DNA of 64,000 nt from LZORAL124-50-18 sp051208045 (GCA_051208045.1 JBPJFY010000001.1:806001-870000), one strand, 5' to 3'; positions 17,455 to 26,795 are shown, counted from the stretch's first letter. Notes: a model not told the origin generated them from the letters alone. Numbers and translations: made by a program.

Positions 17455-19386
17455 ATGCTTTCTCGGCGGTTTGACAGCATCGGAACCCGCCTTCTCGGGC
17501 TCGTCGGATTGTCTTTGCTTCTGCCGATCATCATTGTGGCGGGTGTGACGTTTTTCTTATTGAAAGACGAGTTGGTGGATGCCCAGGAGAATCAGGCCCG
17601 CCAGTTGGCTGGGGCGACACAGAATGTATTACGAGCGTCACTGCTGAACCTGTCGGACAAACTCAAGCGCATCGCCGGGTCGAATCAGGTGGCTGAGTTG
17701 AAGGCGGCCTTTAATGCTGCGCCCCTGGCCGAGTTTCTCGATACGGATCAATCCTTTTTTGGCTTGGAAGTTGCGCTCGAAGGCACAGTCTCTACCTTCA
17801 GCTATTTTGATGGGGATATTCGCTACGCGGAGAAAGATCTCCGTGCTCTCGCCCTTTTCGACCGATGTGTCGCCACACCGAATAAGGTGCACTGGAGCGG
17901 TGTCGTCGAAGAAAACGGTGAGCCGATGGTGCTTGGGTGTCTGCAGCAGCTCGATTTTTATGACAATCCAACGGGCATTTTCGTCGGCTATGGCAGCCTC
18001 GCATCGTTCAAACATCTCAGCCTCAGCCTGATTGAGGACGACTCAGCGGTTATCCTGATACTGGACGCCGATGGCGCAATTGTCAGCGCGCGTGATGCGG
18101 CGGTGTTGGGACTGCCCATACACTCTTTGCAAGATACTGACACGGCATTATGGGCCGCGCTTAACCCAACCAACCCAGCCATCGATTACCGAACCGTGTT
18201 TCGTTTAATGGGGCAGCCGGTGCATGTGTTTCGTTTACAGGGTGAGCAACCAAGCTGGCCGGTAATCGTTGCATTTCCTACTTCCCTCCTCGATGTCGTG
18301 TTCAATGAATATGAACAGAAAGTGATTGCCTTATCCCTCCTGCTGTTTTGTTTGATCGGTTTCACCGCCTGGCGATTTGCCCGCAGTATCATACAACCGG
18401 TTGAGCTGTTGACTGCTTCGGTGGATCACATTGCCGAAGAGGGCCGGTTTGATCAACCTATTCACGTTCAGGCCAAGGGGGAAGTGCGCCGATTAGCCGA
18501 ACATTTTAATCGCATGTTGAAACTGGTGGGTGACAAACAGGCAGAGCTTCAACAGGCCAATGCCTCGTTGATGGCCGCCAAGGAACGTGCGGAGGCTGCG
18601 AGCCAGGCCAAGTCGGTGTTTCTCGGGCGGATGAGCCATGAGCTACGCACACCACTCAACGCCATTCTTGGGTTCGCCGGACTGCTGAAGCGCCAGGCCA
18701 CCAAGGATGCTTTGTCCGAGCGTTATCTTTCCGGCCTGTCTTCTATTGAAGCCGGGGGAGACCGGTTGATGGGTATGGTGACGGATGTGTTTGACTTCAT
18801 TCAGGTCAGCGGCGAGGAATGTACCTTGGCGCGAGTCCCCTGTTCGGTGCAGGACTGTTTTGATCTCATCAAACATTCAGCACAGGTGTCTCCGGATCAG
18901 GTTGAGCTGAGCATTGAGTCGTCGACGTTATGGGTGTCTGCCGACCCCAAACGACTCAAACAGGTAATGCTTGAACTTGTGAATAATGCACATAAGCACA
19001 GCGAAGGGGAGGGGCGGATTTCGTTGCGGGCACACCTGGATGGGCAGCAGGTGTGTATTGCTGTGCAGGACTCCGGTCCGGGAATCGCCGAGGCTGATCA
19101 TCAAAAAATATTTGAGCCGTTTACCCGGCTGGCCAGAGCGGAAAAGAACGAAGTGCAGGGGACAGGTATTGGCCTGTCGCTGGTTCAGGTACTGGTGGAA
19201 GGCATGGGTGGACAGATTGCCGTGGAGAGCACAGTTGAGAGTATTGAAAAGAGCACTGTAGAGAGCACTGTGGAGAGTGCTGTGGAGAGTGCTGTGGAGA
19301 GCCAGAGCGGTGAGGGCAGCGTGTTCAGGGTCTGGTTGCCCGTGGCAGATGCGGCAGAGCAGAAGTCATCAAGGCAGAATGAGTAA
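17455..19386 (+). CDS. Membrane sensor histidine kinase with a repeat-expanded ATPase domain
   Basis: 643 residues; GAGGGA precedes the ATG. Order: membrane helix about 15-36, extracytoplasmic sensor to about 280, second membrane helix about 288-306, HAMP, a short coiled coil, HisKA with His395 in GRMSHELRTPLN, and HATPase_c with N box LELVNNAHKHSEG, G1 DSGPGIAEAD and G2 GTGIGLSLVQ. All catalytic boxes are intact. Between GGQIAVES and GEGSVFRVWLP, where kinases normally have 0-3 residues, seven copies of a VES(T/A) unit are inserted. No response regulator is adjacent; the CheY-like proteins elsewhere are candidates. Confidence 0.9.
   Translation: MLSRRFDSIGTRLLGLVGLSLLLPIIIVAGVTFFLLKDELVDAQENQARQLAGATQNVLRASLLNLSDKLKRIAGSNQVAELKAAFNAAPLAEFLDTDQSFFGLEVALEGTVSTFSYFDGDIRYAEKDLRALALFDRCVATPNKVHWSGVVEENGEPMVLGCLQQLDFYDNPTGIFVGYGSLASFKHLSLSLIEDDSAVILILDADGAIVSARDAAVLGLPIHSLQDTDTALWAALNPTNPAIDYRTVFRLMGQPVHVFRLQGEQPSWPVIVAFPTSLLDVVFNEYEQKVIALSLLLFCLIGFTAWRFARSIIQPVELLTASVDHIAEEGRFDQPIHVQAKGEVRRLAEHFNRMLKLVGDKQAELQQANASLMAAKERAEAASQAKSVFLGRMSHELRTPLNAILGFAGLLKRQATKDALSERYLSGLSSIEAGGDRLMGMVTDVFDFIQVSGEECTLARVPCSVQDCFDLIKHSAQVSPDQVELSIESSTLWVSADPKRLKQVMLELVNNAHKHSEGEGRISLRAHLDGQQVCIAVQDSGPGIAEADHQKIFEPFTRLARAEKNEVQGTGIGLSLVQVLVEGMGGQIAVESTVESIEKSTVESTVESAVESAVESQSGEGSVFRVWLPVADAAEQKSSRQNE
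19222..19305 (+). repeat. Seven tandem 12-bp repeats inside a histidine kinase gene
   Basis: The unit GTGGAGAGYRCT and variants is repeated seven times without a break, encoding VEST VESI EKST VEST VESA VESA VESQ. The last three copies are nearly identical, which points to recent slippage. As 12 is a multiple of three, copy-number change keeps the frame. Confidence 0.9.
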
Positions 19387-19467
19387 ACGCCTGTCGCCAG
19401 GGAGCGGTTTTTTTGTTTACAATGCTTACATTGTTTTCTTTCACTCCATTGCACAGGGATGCCCGCT

Positions 19468-20391
19468 ATGCCTCAACCACCCCAGATCATTTTGCACCAT
19501 TATCCACTGTCTCCATTTTCAGAAAAAATACGTGCCATGTTTGGCTATACGGGGATGAAGTGGCAGTCGGTGTTAACACGTGAGATGCCACCCAGACCTC
19601 TGTTGCAGCCCTTGGCGGGCGATTATCGTCGGATTCCGGTCGCGCAGATTGGGGCGGATGTGTTCTGTGATACGCGACTGATCAGCGAAGAAATTGCGCT
19701 GCTCACCGGTCAGCCCGATCTGGATTTCTATCGTCTGGATGACGCTCAGCAAGCGTTTATTGCCCACACCGATTTCAAGGTGTTTTTTGCGTCTGTGATG
19801 ACGGCCTCCGGAAAAGCATTGAATCGAAAAGCCATGCAATCCCTTTCGCTGGCGGACCTGATGAAACTGGTGTGGGATCGTTTGAATATGGGAAGAAAAG
19901 CCCGGGTGCGTTTGGCCGGAAGAGACTCCAAAGGCGTCGTGCATGCGCACTTGCAGGACATGGAGCAGCGCTTGAGTCAGCCTTTTTTGTTCGGCGCGAC
20001 CCCCACCCATGCCGACTTCAGTGCGTATCACAGCCTCTGGTTTTTAGTGGATCTTGGTGAGAAACCGGTGCTTACTGCGTTTCCTCAGGTGGCCGCCTGG
20101 ATGGGGCGCATGCGCGCGTTTGGCACGGGGGAATGCACGGAAATTGCGGGTACGGCTGCCTGGGATGCCGCACGAGAGGCTGCTCCCCGTGCGATTGCCA
20201 GCGAAGATACGGTCGACTCGCTGATCGGTGAGCAGGTCAGTATTGCACCGGCAGATTACGGATTGAATCCCACCCGGGGTCAGCTGGTCGGGAGCACCCC
20301 CACCCGCTGGATCATTTCCCGTGAGCAGGCGCAGGTGGGCACCGTCCATGTGCACTTTCCCAAGAAAGGGTATGCGCTTTCGGTTTTGTGA
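19468..20391 (+). CDS. Glutathione S-transferase family protein
   Basis: 307 residues from the ATG at 19468, nine bases after AGGG; the ATG at 19459 is too close to it. The N-terminal thioredoxin-like domain reads IILHHYPLSPFSEKIRAMFG with the family's cis-Pro later in DYRRIPVAQIGADVFCDTR. A helical GST C-domain follows (ATPTHADFSAYHSLWFL with the N-capping Asp). About 90 extra residues after the fold make it longer than classic GSTs (200-230). It is followed 36 bases later by an AraC regulator on the same strand. Confidence 0.85.
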   Translation: MPQPPQIILHHYPLSPFSEKIRAMFGYTGMKWQSVLTREMPPRPLLQPLAGDYRRIPVAQIGADVFCDTRLISEEIALLTGQPDLDFYRLDDAQQAFIAHTDFKVFFASVMTASGKALNRKAMQSLSLADLMKLVWDRLNMGRKARVRLAGRDSKGVVHAHLQDMEQRLSQPFLFGATPTHADFSAYHSLWFLVDLGEKPVLTAFPQVAAWMGRMRAFGTGECTEIAGTAAWDAAREAAPRAIASEDTVDSLIGEQVSIAPADYGLNPTRGQLVGSTPTRWIISREQAQVGTVHVHFPKKGYALSVL

Positions 20392-20427
20392 TCGGTATGA
20401 TAGACCAAACTCCCTGGATTTCTGCGC

Positions 20428-21435
20428 ATGAAGCAAGCAACACACTTTAAGGTTCAGCCCGGTTGGAAAATTGTCATGGCAGACATGGGGCTGCAGGTGG
20501 CTGATGTATTGACACTCGCCGGGTTGCCAGCCGATTTGTTTTCACGGCCTAATGCTGTCCTTAGCGTGATGGAATACTTTGCACTCTGGAATGGCCTGGA
20601 GCAAGCGGCCAGGTCTTTGTCGACGGATCTGAAGGAATTGCCATTGTTGATTGGTCAGGCGATCTCGGTGGAAGCGTTTGATCCGCCGATATTTGCCAGT
20701 TTCTGCAGCCCCAACCTGAACGTCGCACTCCACCGACTCCAGGAATTCAAACGGCTGATCGGCCCGATGGTCCTGGACGTCTCCGTCAATGATCAGGCCA
20801 CGACGGCCTCGGTACATTGCTACAATTTCGCGGGTCCGCTCCCGCGCTCCGTTGGGGCGACCGAGCTGGTGTTCCTGACGAAACTGGCAAGAATGGCCAC
20901 TCGGCACGGTGTCAAACCCCTGTCTGTGACGTTGGCGCAATCGCTGGATGACAATGCGCCCTATGAGGCGTTTTTCGGGGTCGCCATTCGTTACGGTCAG
21001 GAAAATCGCGTGGTTTTTTCTGCGGAAGACGCTAAACGGCCTTTCCTGACAGAAAATTTGACGATGTGGCAGTTTTTTGAACCTGAATTGAGAAAGCGGC
21101 TGTCGGATCTGGAAATGGAAGCGTCCACCGTGCAGCGGGTAAAAAGTGCGTTACTGGAGATGCTCCCGAGTGGACTCAACACGATTGAGCACATGGCGGA
21201 CCGGCTCGCGATGAGTAAGCGTACGCTGCAACGCCGGCTGAGTTCCGAAGAGGTGACCTATCAGCAGGTACTCCAGGAGGTTCGACAGGAACTGGCGAAG
21301 CATTACCTCAAGCAACCGCACCTGACTCAGGGAGAAATTTCCTATCTGCTGGGATTTCAAGACACCAATTCGTTCACGCGTGCGTACAGCCACTGGACCG
21401 GTTCACCGCCAGGACAGTTCCGCAGCCTGCAATAG
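20428..21435 (+). CDS. AraC-family transcriptional regulator
   Basis: 335 residues. The N-terminal Arabinose_bd-type domain contains RPNAVLSVMEYFALWNGLE and the FAGPLPRSVGATELVFLTKL segment. The C-terminal HTH_18 domain has TIEHMADRLAMSKRTLQRRL as first reading helix and ends FTRAYSHWTGSPPGQFR. Same subfamily as the regulator at 3605-4696. It may be co-transcribed with the GST gene 36 bases upstream. Its stop codon lies within an 18-bp direct duplication. Confidence 0.9.
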   Translation: MKQATHFKVQPGWKIVMADMGLQVADVLTLAGLPADLFSRPNAVLSVMEYFALWNGLEQAARSLSTDLKELPLLIGQAISVEAFDPPIFASFCSPNLNVALHRLQEFKRLIGPMVLDVSVNDQATTASVHCYNFAGPLPRSVGATELVFLTKLARMATRHGVKPLSVTLAQSLDDNAPYEAFFGVAIRYGQENRVVFSAEDAKRPFLTENLTMWQFFEPELRKRLSDLEMEASTVQRVKSALLEMLPSGLNTIEHMADRLAMSKRTLQRRLSSEEVTYQQVLQEVRQELAKHYLKQPHLTQGEISYLLGFQDTNSFTRAYSHWTGSPPGQFRSLQ

Positions 21436-21453
21436 TTCCGCAGCTTGCAATAG
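21418..21453. repeat. 18-bp tandem duplication across a stop codon
   Basis: TTCCGCAGCCTGCAATAG (21418-21435) is followed directly by a copy with one change (21436-21453). The first copy ends with the TAG stop of the AraC gene, so the second repeats the last codons out of use. Confidence 0.85.
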
Positions 21454-21503
21454 TGGTAATTCAGCCATGGCGGGCTATGCTGTGGGAAATACCGTGTTTA
21501 CCT

Positions 21504-21950
21504 ATGTCCGCAGGAGAAGCCGCAGCCGTGGAGCACAATGACGTTTCTGAACTGTTTGCCGGGCTGACAGAACTGTCGAAGATGGCTTTTCCCAAACGCT
21601 GTGCGAATTGTGGTCAGTTGTATCAAAATGTCGAGGAATATGTTCAGTTGACGCATGACGTCAGTGGGCAAACCGGCTTGAAAGCATCATTGGATGATGA
21701 TCAGGAAACGGTGATTCTGGAACTGTTCAGAAATTGCGTTTGTGGCTCCACGTTGCTTGATTTTTTCAATAACCGTCGGGATGTGTCGGAAGGTGGTGTA
21801 AAGCGCCGTGAGGCTTTCGAAAAGCTCCATGAGTGGCTGGTTTCCCACGGCGAAACGTCTGCATATGCGCGAGCAGAGATTCTTAAGATTCTTAAAGGTG
21901 AAGACAGTGTGCTGTTGCAAAAATATGCGGCTGATTCACAAAGTGACTAA
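21504..21950 (+). CDS. Protein with a CxxC pair, unknown function
   Basis: About 148 residues from the ATG at 21504; in-frame starts at 21453 (GTG) and 21477 are also possible because no ribosome site is convincing. The core is FPKRCANCGQLYQNVEEY and, later, LFRNCVCGSTLLDFF, so two Cys pairs could bind a metal as a zinc ribbon. The rest is helical and acidic. It lies just ahead of yceH, on the same strand, 15 bases apart. I do not recognise the family; a small zinc-binding regulator or adaptor is plausible. Confidence 0.65.
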   Translation: MSAGEAAAVEHNDVSELFAGLTELSKMAFPKRCANCGQLYQNVEEYVQLTHDVSGQTGLKASLDDDQETVILELFRNCVCGSTLLDFFNNRRDVSEGGVKRREAFEKLHEWLVSHGETSAYARAEILKILKGEDSVLLQKYAADSQSD

Positions 21951-21965
21951 TTTCAAGGAAAACCG

Positions 21966-22625
21966 ATGAATGTAATGCTTTCCCTATATGAACAACGCGT
22001 CATTGGCGTGCTCATGGAAAAAGAAGTCACCACGCCGGATCAGTATCCGCTGTCACTCAACGCCTTGAAAAATGCCTGTAACCAAAAGAGCAACCGGGAC
22101 CCGGTGCTGCAGTTGGCGGAGTCAGTCGTTGCGGACACACTGGATGCACTGGAACAGCGTAAGTTTATTTTTCGGCTGACACAGGGGTCTCGTGTTGAAA
22201 AATTCAAACATCGTTTCTGCAATACGGAATTTGGCGATCTCAAGTTGAGCTCACAGGAGTTTGCTGTCGTCTGCGAACTTTTGCTGCGTGGGCCTCAGAC
22301 GCCTGGCGAGCTCCGCTCCCACTGCCTCCGAATGGCCGCGTTTAAGGATGTGGGGGAAATGGAGGCAGTGCTCCGAGGCCTGCAGGATCGTGAGGCGGGC
22401 CCACTGGTCGCTCTGATGCCGAAAGAACCCGGTAAGAGGGAAGCGAAGTATGTACATCTTTTCGGCGAGTCTCTGCCGGAAATGGCGGCCGCCCCCAAAG
22501 AAACCACCGACAGTTTGCCAGCGTGCCAGGCACGTGTGGCACAGTTGGAGAAAGAACTCGAAACGCTAAAAGCACACAATGCGGAACTGATTCAGCGACT
22601 CCGGCAATTGGGTGAGATTGCCTGA
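21966..22625 (+). CDS. yceH: YceH-family protein (DUF480)
   Basis: 219 residues with AAGGA before the ATG. The opening YEQRVIGVLMEKEVTTPDQYPLSLNAL and SNRDPVL are diagnostic of the YceH/UPF0502 family, which has two winged-helix domains; the second begins LSSQEFAVVCELLLRGPQTPGELR. A C-terminal coiled coil (VAQLEKELETLKAHNAELIQ) is extra. Function is unknown in all species. Its stop is five bases before the ATG of the cupin gene. Confidence 0.95.
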   Translation: MNVMLSLYEQRVIGVLMEKEVTTPDQYPLSLNALKNACNQKSNRDPVLQLAESVVADTLDALEQRKFIFRLTQGSRVEKFKHRFCNTEFGDLKLSSQEFAVVCELLLRGPQTPGELRSHCLRMAAFKDVGEMEAVLRGLQDREAGPLVALMPKEPGKREAKYVHLFGESLPEMAAAPKETTDSLPACQARVAQLEKELETLKAHNAELIQRLRQLGEIA

Positions 22626-22629
22626 GATT

Positions 22630-22962
22630 ATGTCTGAACTACCGCTAGGTAACCTGTTGGCAGCGCTTCCGGACGCGTCCACCGAAGAAGTGTTCGAACT
22701 GATTGTGCAGTCCTCCCAGGTGCGCATTGAGCGCATTGTCTCCCAGGGGCAGGTATCACCGGCAGAAGGTTGGTATGATCAAGGGGAACATGAGTGGGTG
22801 TGCGTGCTTCAAGGGGAGGGGCATGTTTTGCTCGAAGGGGCGTCTGAGCCGGAAATTCTGCGTGCCGGGGATCATCTGTTTTTGCCTGCGCACCGTCGCC
22901 ATAAGGTGGTCTGGACGGCCCCCGAACCGGAGACCGTCTGGTTAGCTGTGTTTTTTACGTAG
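22630..22962 (+). CDS. Small cupin-domain protein
   Basis: 110 residues from the ATG at 22630. One cupin domain: WYDQGEHEWVCVLQGEGHVLLE (motif 1) and LRAGDHLFLPAHRRHKVVWT (motif 2, with the two metal-binding His). This 'cupin' type with Trp-Tyr-Asp-Gln is frequent near the end of amino acid or metal pathways but has no assigned reaction. It is transcribed with yceH and is convergent with the oxidoreductase gene that follows. Confidence 0.85.
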   Translation: MSELPLGNLLAALPDASTEEVFELIVQSSQVRIERIVSQGQVSPAEGWYDQGEHEWVCVLQGEGHVLLEGASEPEILRAGDHLFLPAHRRHKVVWTAPEPETVWLAVFFT

Positions 22963-22967
22963 TGCTG

Positions 22968-25268
22968 TCAGCCAACCCGCTCAACACGTGCACGCACCAC
23001 TTTGTACCAGGGCGTTCCCGCAAACGGATCGCGCTCCTCCGAGCGGGTGAGTTCATTGGGGGAGATGCCGACGCGATGCTGATCGCCGGCCGCGTCTGTG
23101 TAGTCGATGCCCGTTCCATTGGGCAAGGAAACCAATCCCTCCGGCTGACTGTCGGTAAATGCAACGGTGGTTTCTGCAGAGCCGTTCCGTGTGCTCACGC
23201 GAATGGCCTCGCCGTCCTTTAACGCGAGTTTGTCGCCGTCCGTCGGATGCATGTATAAGCTGGCGAGCTTGTTTTTAGTGTCCCAGCCTGGATTTCGGAT
23301 GATCGTATTCTGCGTCTCGGCGCGGCGCTGGCCGGCGGTCAGCAGCAGGGGAAATTCCGGATCTTCGTTGAGAATTCGAGTATCCAGATTGACCAGGTCC
23401 GGGAAGAGTTCTTCCAGATACAGTTGAATGCGTTTATCGGCGCGTTTCATCCGCTTCCAGGAGTCTTCATAGGTGTCGGAGGATGCAGTAATCAAGCCTG
23501 ATGGGCTGCTCAATATCGCATCGAACATCCGTTCGGCAGCAAAGAAAGTGTGACCGTCGAAGCCCGCGCGAGCCGCATAAGGCCGATTACCCCGCACGTA
23601 GTTATGGCAAATGGCCCAGAAGACGGCGGCCGCTGCGGCTTTACCGCCGTCCAGCGTGGTGCCGAGCGTACGGTACAACAAGGCCGGCGCGACTTTCATG
23701 AGTGAAGGGTTGGCGGCTAAGAGCCCCATGAAGGTCGCTGCACAGAGCTTTCGGCTGATGCCTGCCGCGTTTTTCAACACCCAGACATGCTTAGGATTAA
23801 GTGCGCCCAGTGCTTCCAGTAAGCGCGTGTGAATCTCCGGTTCCGCCAGGGTGCCTGGCAGCGGTGCGACAATCGGCTGGCGCAGATGAAACATATTGTT
23901 GGGAAACTCATTGTGAAAGAAAACACACTCGTATTTTTCGAAACTGCTGCTGGCGGGCAGCACATAGCTGGCTTCACGTGCGGTTTCTGTCATGGCAACA
24001 TCAATCACCACGGAGAACTCCAGCGCACGAATGGCTTCCCGCATGCGCGGGGCGTTGGTGTAGGAATGCACCGGATTGGCACTTTCAATAATGGCAGCGC
24101 GGAACCGATCCGGGTGGTCTGTGAGAATTTCATCCGGTACCGTGGCGCAGGGAATCAGCCCGACGATGATGCGAGAGCCGAGCACCGGACTTTTCTTTTC
24201 CAGTTTCACGGCCTGTTTACTTCCTGTGGCTTTGCCTTTGCTGCCATCCGTAACGGACATAAACGGGACGGAAATATTGTGGCCCCCTTGGATGGCGAAA
24301 TTGCCGGTCAGCACCCACAGCAGGCGATTGAGATAGCTCACGACGGTGGAGTTTACGTTCTGCTGGATGCCCAGGTCCTCGAACACGGACACACTGCCTG
24401 CCTGTGCAATGCGGCGTGCCGCGGTACGCAGTAAAGACTCCTCAATGCCGCATTTCTCGGCGTATTCTGCGATGGAGAGGCTGGTAAAGTGGGGCCGAAT
24501 GGCATCGAAGCCGGCTGTGTGTGCTTCTATGAATGCTTGATCCTGCAGATTTTCCTGAAGGATGATGGCGATCAACGCGCTTAAACACCAGGCATCGGTG
24601 CCTGGCCGAACCGCCAGGTGAATGTCAGCCATTTTGGCGGAATCGGTTTTACAGGGGTCAATCACGATCATGGTGCGGTTCGGGTCTTTCTGCATGTCTC
24701 GCATGACTTTCCGCGCGCGGTGGAACCCATGGCTCTGCCAGGGATTTTTACCCAGAAACACGGCGACCTCGGCGTGTTCGAAGTCTCCGTGGGGGCCACC
24801 CCCGAACATCTTGCCAGACACCCAGAATTCACCGGTTTTTTCCTGCGCCAGCGCATTCGTACGGTATTTCACACCCAGCGTTTTCAAAATGCCGTCACTG
24901 TAAACGCCGCCCAGGTGGTTGCCTTGTCCGCCACCGCCAATAAAAAGGATCTTGTCGCCGCCATGGCTGCTTTTGATGCGTTGTAACCCTTCGGCGACTT
25001 CTTTGATGGCGGTTTCCCACGTGACGGCCTCGTAAGTGCCGTCTGCTTTTCTTCGCATGGGCGACTGGAGTCGGTCCTCGCCCATCTGGTAGTAGTTCAA
25101 ACGACTGGCTTTGTTGCAGAGATAACCTTTGGAGTGCGGGTGATCATCATCCCCTCGAATTTTGAGGAGTTCTCTACCGTCTTTGCCGCCGGTCTGGATT
25201 TCCAGGCCGCAGTTGATGCTACAGAGAATACAGGCGGATTTTTTCCATTCCGATGCAGTGTGATTCAT
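22968..25268 (-). CDS. Molybdopterin-dependent oxidoreductase (DMSO reductase superfamily)
   Basis: 766 residues. A [4Fe-4S] site is visible at the N-terminus: Cys13-x2-Cys16-x3-Cys20 and Cys51 in GYLCNKA. Molybdopterin-binding blocks follow (ILFIGGGGQGNHLGG, VAVFLGKNPWQSHG, TMIVIDPCKTDSA, AVRPGTDAWCLSALI), and the C-terminal molydop_binding domain begins LASLYMHPTDGDKLALKDG. There is no Tat signal, so it is cytoplasmic. It fits the stand-alone formate dehydrogenase/nitrate reductase-like group encoded next to a LysR regulator. The substrate is not evident, and no partner subunits are nearby. Confidence 0.85.
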   Translation of the reverse strand: MNHTASEWKKSACILCSINCGLEIQTGGKDGRELLKIRGDDDHPHSKGYLCNKASRLNYYQMGEDRLQSPMRRKADGTYEAVTWETAIKEVAEGLQRIKSSHGGDKILFIGGGGQGNHLGGVYSDGILKTLGVKYRTNALAQEKTGEFWVSGKMFGGGPHGDFEHAEVAVFLGKNPWQSHGFHRARKVMRDMQKDPNRTMIVIDPCKTDSAKMADIHLAVRPGTDAWCLSALIAIILQENLQDQAFIEAHTAGFDAIRPHFTSLSIAEYAEKCGIEESLLRTAARRIAQAGSVSVFEDLGIQQNVNSTVVSYLNRLLWVLTGNFAIQGGHNISVPFMSVTDGSKGKATGSKQAVKLEKKSPVLGSRIIVGLIPCATVPDEILTDHPDRFRAAIIESANPVHSYTNAPRMREAIRALEFSVVIDVAMTETAREASYVLPASSSFEKYECVFFHNEFPNNMFHLRQPIVAPLPGTLAEPEIHTRLLEALGALNPKHVWVLKNAAGISRKLCAATFMGLLAANPSLMKVAPALLYRTLGTTLDGGKAAAAAVFWAICHNYVRGNRPYAARAGFDGHTFFAAERMFDAILSSPSGLITASSDTYEDSWKRMKRADKRIQLYLEELFPDLVNLDTRILNEDPEFPLLLTAGQRRAETQNTIIRNPGWDTKNKLASLYMHPTDGDKLALKDGEAIRVSTRNGSAETTVAFTDSQPEGLVSLPNGTGIDYTDAAGDQHRVGISPNELTRSEERDPFAGTPWYKVVRARVERVG

Positions 25269-25400
25269 GGTGGCTCCCGGTTGCGATGGCGATTGGTCAC
25301 TCTAAGATAGGCGAACTCAGGTCACCATGACAAAATAGAATTTCTACGTCAAAAGTAAGTTAAACTTATCGCTCAGGTATAAGGAGAGAGATGGAGCCCC

Positions 25401-26345
25401 ATGAAATACCGACAAATGCCTCCGATCCAATGGATTCCCGTATTCGAAGCGGCGGCACGATTATTGAGTTTTCGCAAGGCGGCGGATGAGTTACACGTAA
25501 CCCCACCCGCCATCAGCCAGCAGATCAAAGCTCTGGAGTCCTGGCTGGAACTGCGGCTTTTTCATCGTACCGGAAAGCAGCTGAGCTTGACCGATGCCGG
25601 TGAGTTCTACCTGGATGTCGCGCAGCGGGTCATGAGTGAACACAAAAAAGGGTACATCGATTTTGACCGTCGGTTCAAAAACATCATGCTCACGGTCAGC
25701 GCGCCGCTGTTTATCGCGCAGGAAATATTGATTCCTAACTACCTGTCTTTCTCCGATTTTCTGCCGGACACGGAATTGCGTATCGACACCCGCGCGTCGA
25801 TCGTGGATTTCGAATCCGAACCCATGGATGCTGCCGTTCGCTTCGGTGATGGCAACTGGCCGGGACTGGCATGTCGGCGGCTCTGCTATTCACCGGTTAC
25901 GCTGGTCTGCAGTCGGGATTACCTGGATAAGCATCCATTGAATGTCTTTTCTGATTTCACTGAACACCGGTTGATCTATGGCAGCACGTCGCGATCGGAC
26001 TGGAAAATGCTGTTCAATGAGGAAGAGTTGAGTTTGCACGAGAAGTTGGTGTGCGATTCGTATATGGCGGCGATCAAAGCGGCCTCGGATGGTTTGGGTA
26101 TTGCCCTGGCCATTATTCCAACGGCCAATCGATGGATCAATGAAGGTCGCCTGGTGATGCCTTTGTTGATCCAGGTCGACACCGATCTGGGATACTGGGT
26201 GGTCGCACCGGAGGGAAATCGCAACCAGCGGCAGGTGGACGCGTTTTACAACTGGATGAAATCACTCTTTGATGCGCTCCCGGAACTCAAAGTTCAGGCG
26301 CCCCGCATTGCTTACCAGGCACTCGCAGATTACCTGCATAAGTAA
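25401..26345 (+). CDS. LysR-family transcriptional regulator (GcvA-like)
   Basis: 314 residues. The N-terminal winged helix covers about residues 8-65 (WIPVFEAAARLLSFRKAADEL, then PAISQQIKALESWLELRLFHRT). The effector-binding domain begins TVSAPLFIAQEILI. It is divergent from the molybdopterin oxidoreductase over 132 bases, the usual arrangement for a LysR protein and its target. A ribosome site AAGGAG lies 14 bases before the ATG; an overlapping ATG at 25391 opens a 40-codon frame of doubtful meaning. Confidence 0.9.
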   Translation: MKYRQMPPIQWIPVFEAAARLLSFRKAADELHVTPPAISQQIKALESWLELRLFHRTGKQLSLTDAGEFYLDVAQRVMSEHKKGYIDFDRRFKNIMLTVSAPLFIAQEILIPNYLSFSDFLPDTELRIDTRASIVDFESEPMDAAVRFGDGNWPGLACRRLCYSPVTLVCSRDYLDKHPLNVFSDFTEHRLIYGSTSRSDWKMLFNEEELSLHEKLVCDSYMAAIKAASDGLGIALAIIPTANRWINEGRLVMPLLIQVDTDLGYWVVAPEGNRNQRQVDAFYNWMKSLFDALPELKVQAPRIAYQALADYLHK

Positions 26346-26795
26346 CGGTTTGTGTCTGCCTGTCACGAAGTCCCAACAGACAGGCCCGAAAAACTATGCT
26401 AAACCAATTAGGGCGTGTTGACGTTTCATTCTCAACTTCTGCCAATGCTATTTTCCGTCCGGCTAGGCGGAATGAGTGTGATGTAGTTATTCTACTTGAA
26501 CGAATGACAACGACGTTCGGAGGGAAAATAGCGCAGGCCCTGCGGGTTGTGACTAAAATTCCATCACTCATTGTCATTCGTCATTCATTTGGAATAACCA
26601 AACCTCATTTCTCATTTCGCGATTGATGGAATTTTAGTCACAACAGAAGCTGAGAATGAAACGTCAACACGCCCTAATATGGGCGGGGCTTGCGTTCTTG
26701 ATAGTGAGAAGGCGAAAGGAAACGGGCAAGCCAAATTCTCCCTCTGCCACCCAGGACTGGCGTGGTGTAGGGATGTTGCGGAAACAGTGTGTGTA
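26346..26795. other. Intergenic region holding an inverted-repeat element
   Basis: 450 bases without a convincing gene. At 26353-26385 there is a small hairpin (GCCTGTC with GACAGGC, 14-base loop) after the LysR stop without a T-run. The element at 26409-26676 fills most of the rest. The last 119 bases carry the promoter and start region of the MshQ-like gene. Confidence 0.6.
26409..26676. mobile_element. MITE-like element with 31-bp terminal inverted repeats and TA flanks
   Basis: The left end 26411-26441 and right end 26644-26674 are inverted copies, 30 of 31 bases matching, starting GGGCGTGTTGACG. TA dinucleotides flank both (26409-26410 and 26675-26676), as expected for Tc1/mariner-IS630 type insertion. 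A second perfect inverted pair, 20 bp, lies at 26547-26566 and 26624-26643. Next to the right end this pair is contiguous with the terminal repeat; on the left it is separated by 105 bp, suggesting a later insertion or rearrangement. No transposase is encoded, so it must be moved in trans. Confidence 0.75.

Noticed and set aside
26353..26385. Hairpin after the LysR gene as terminator
   Set aside because: The stem has a 14-base loop and no following T-run on either strand.
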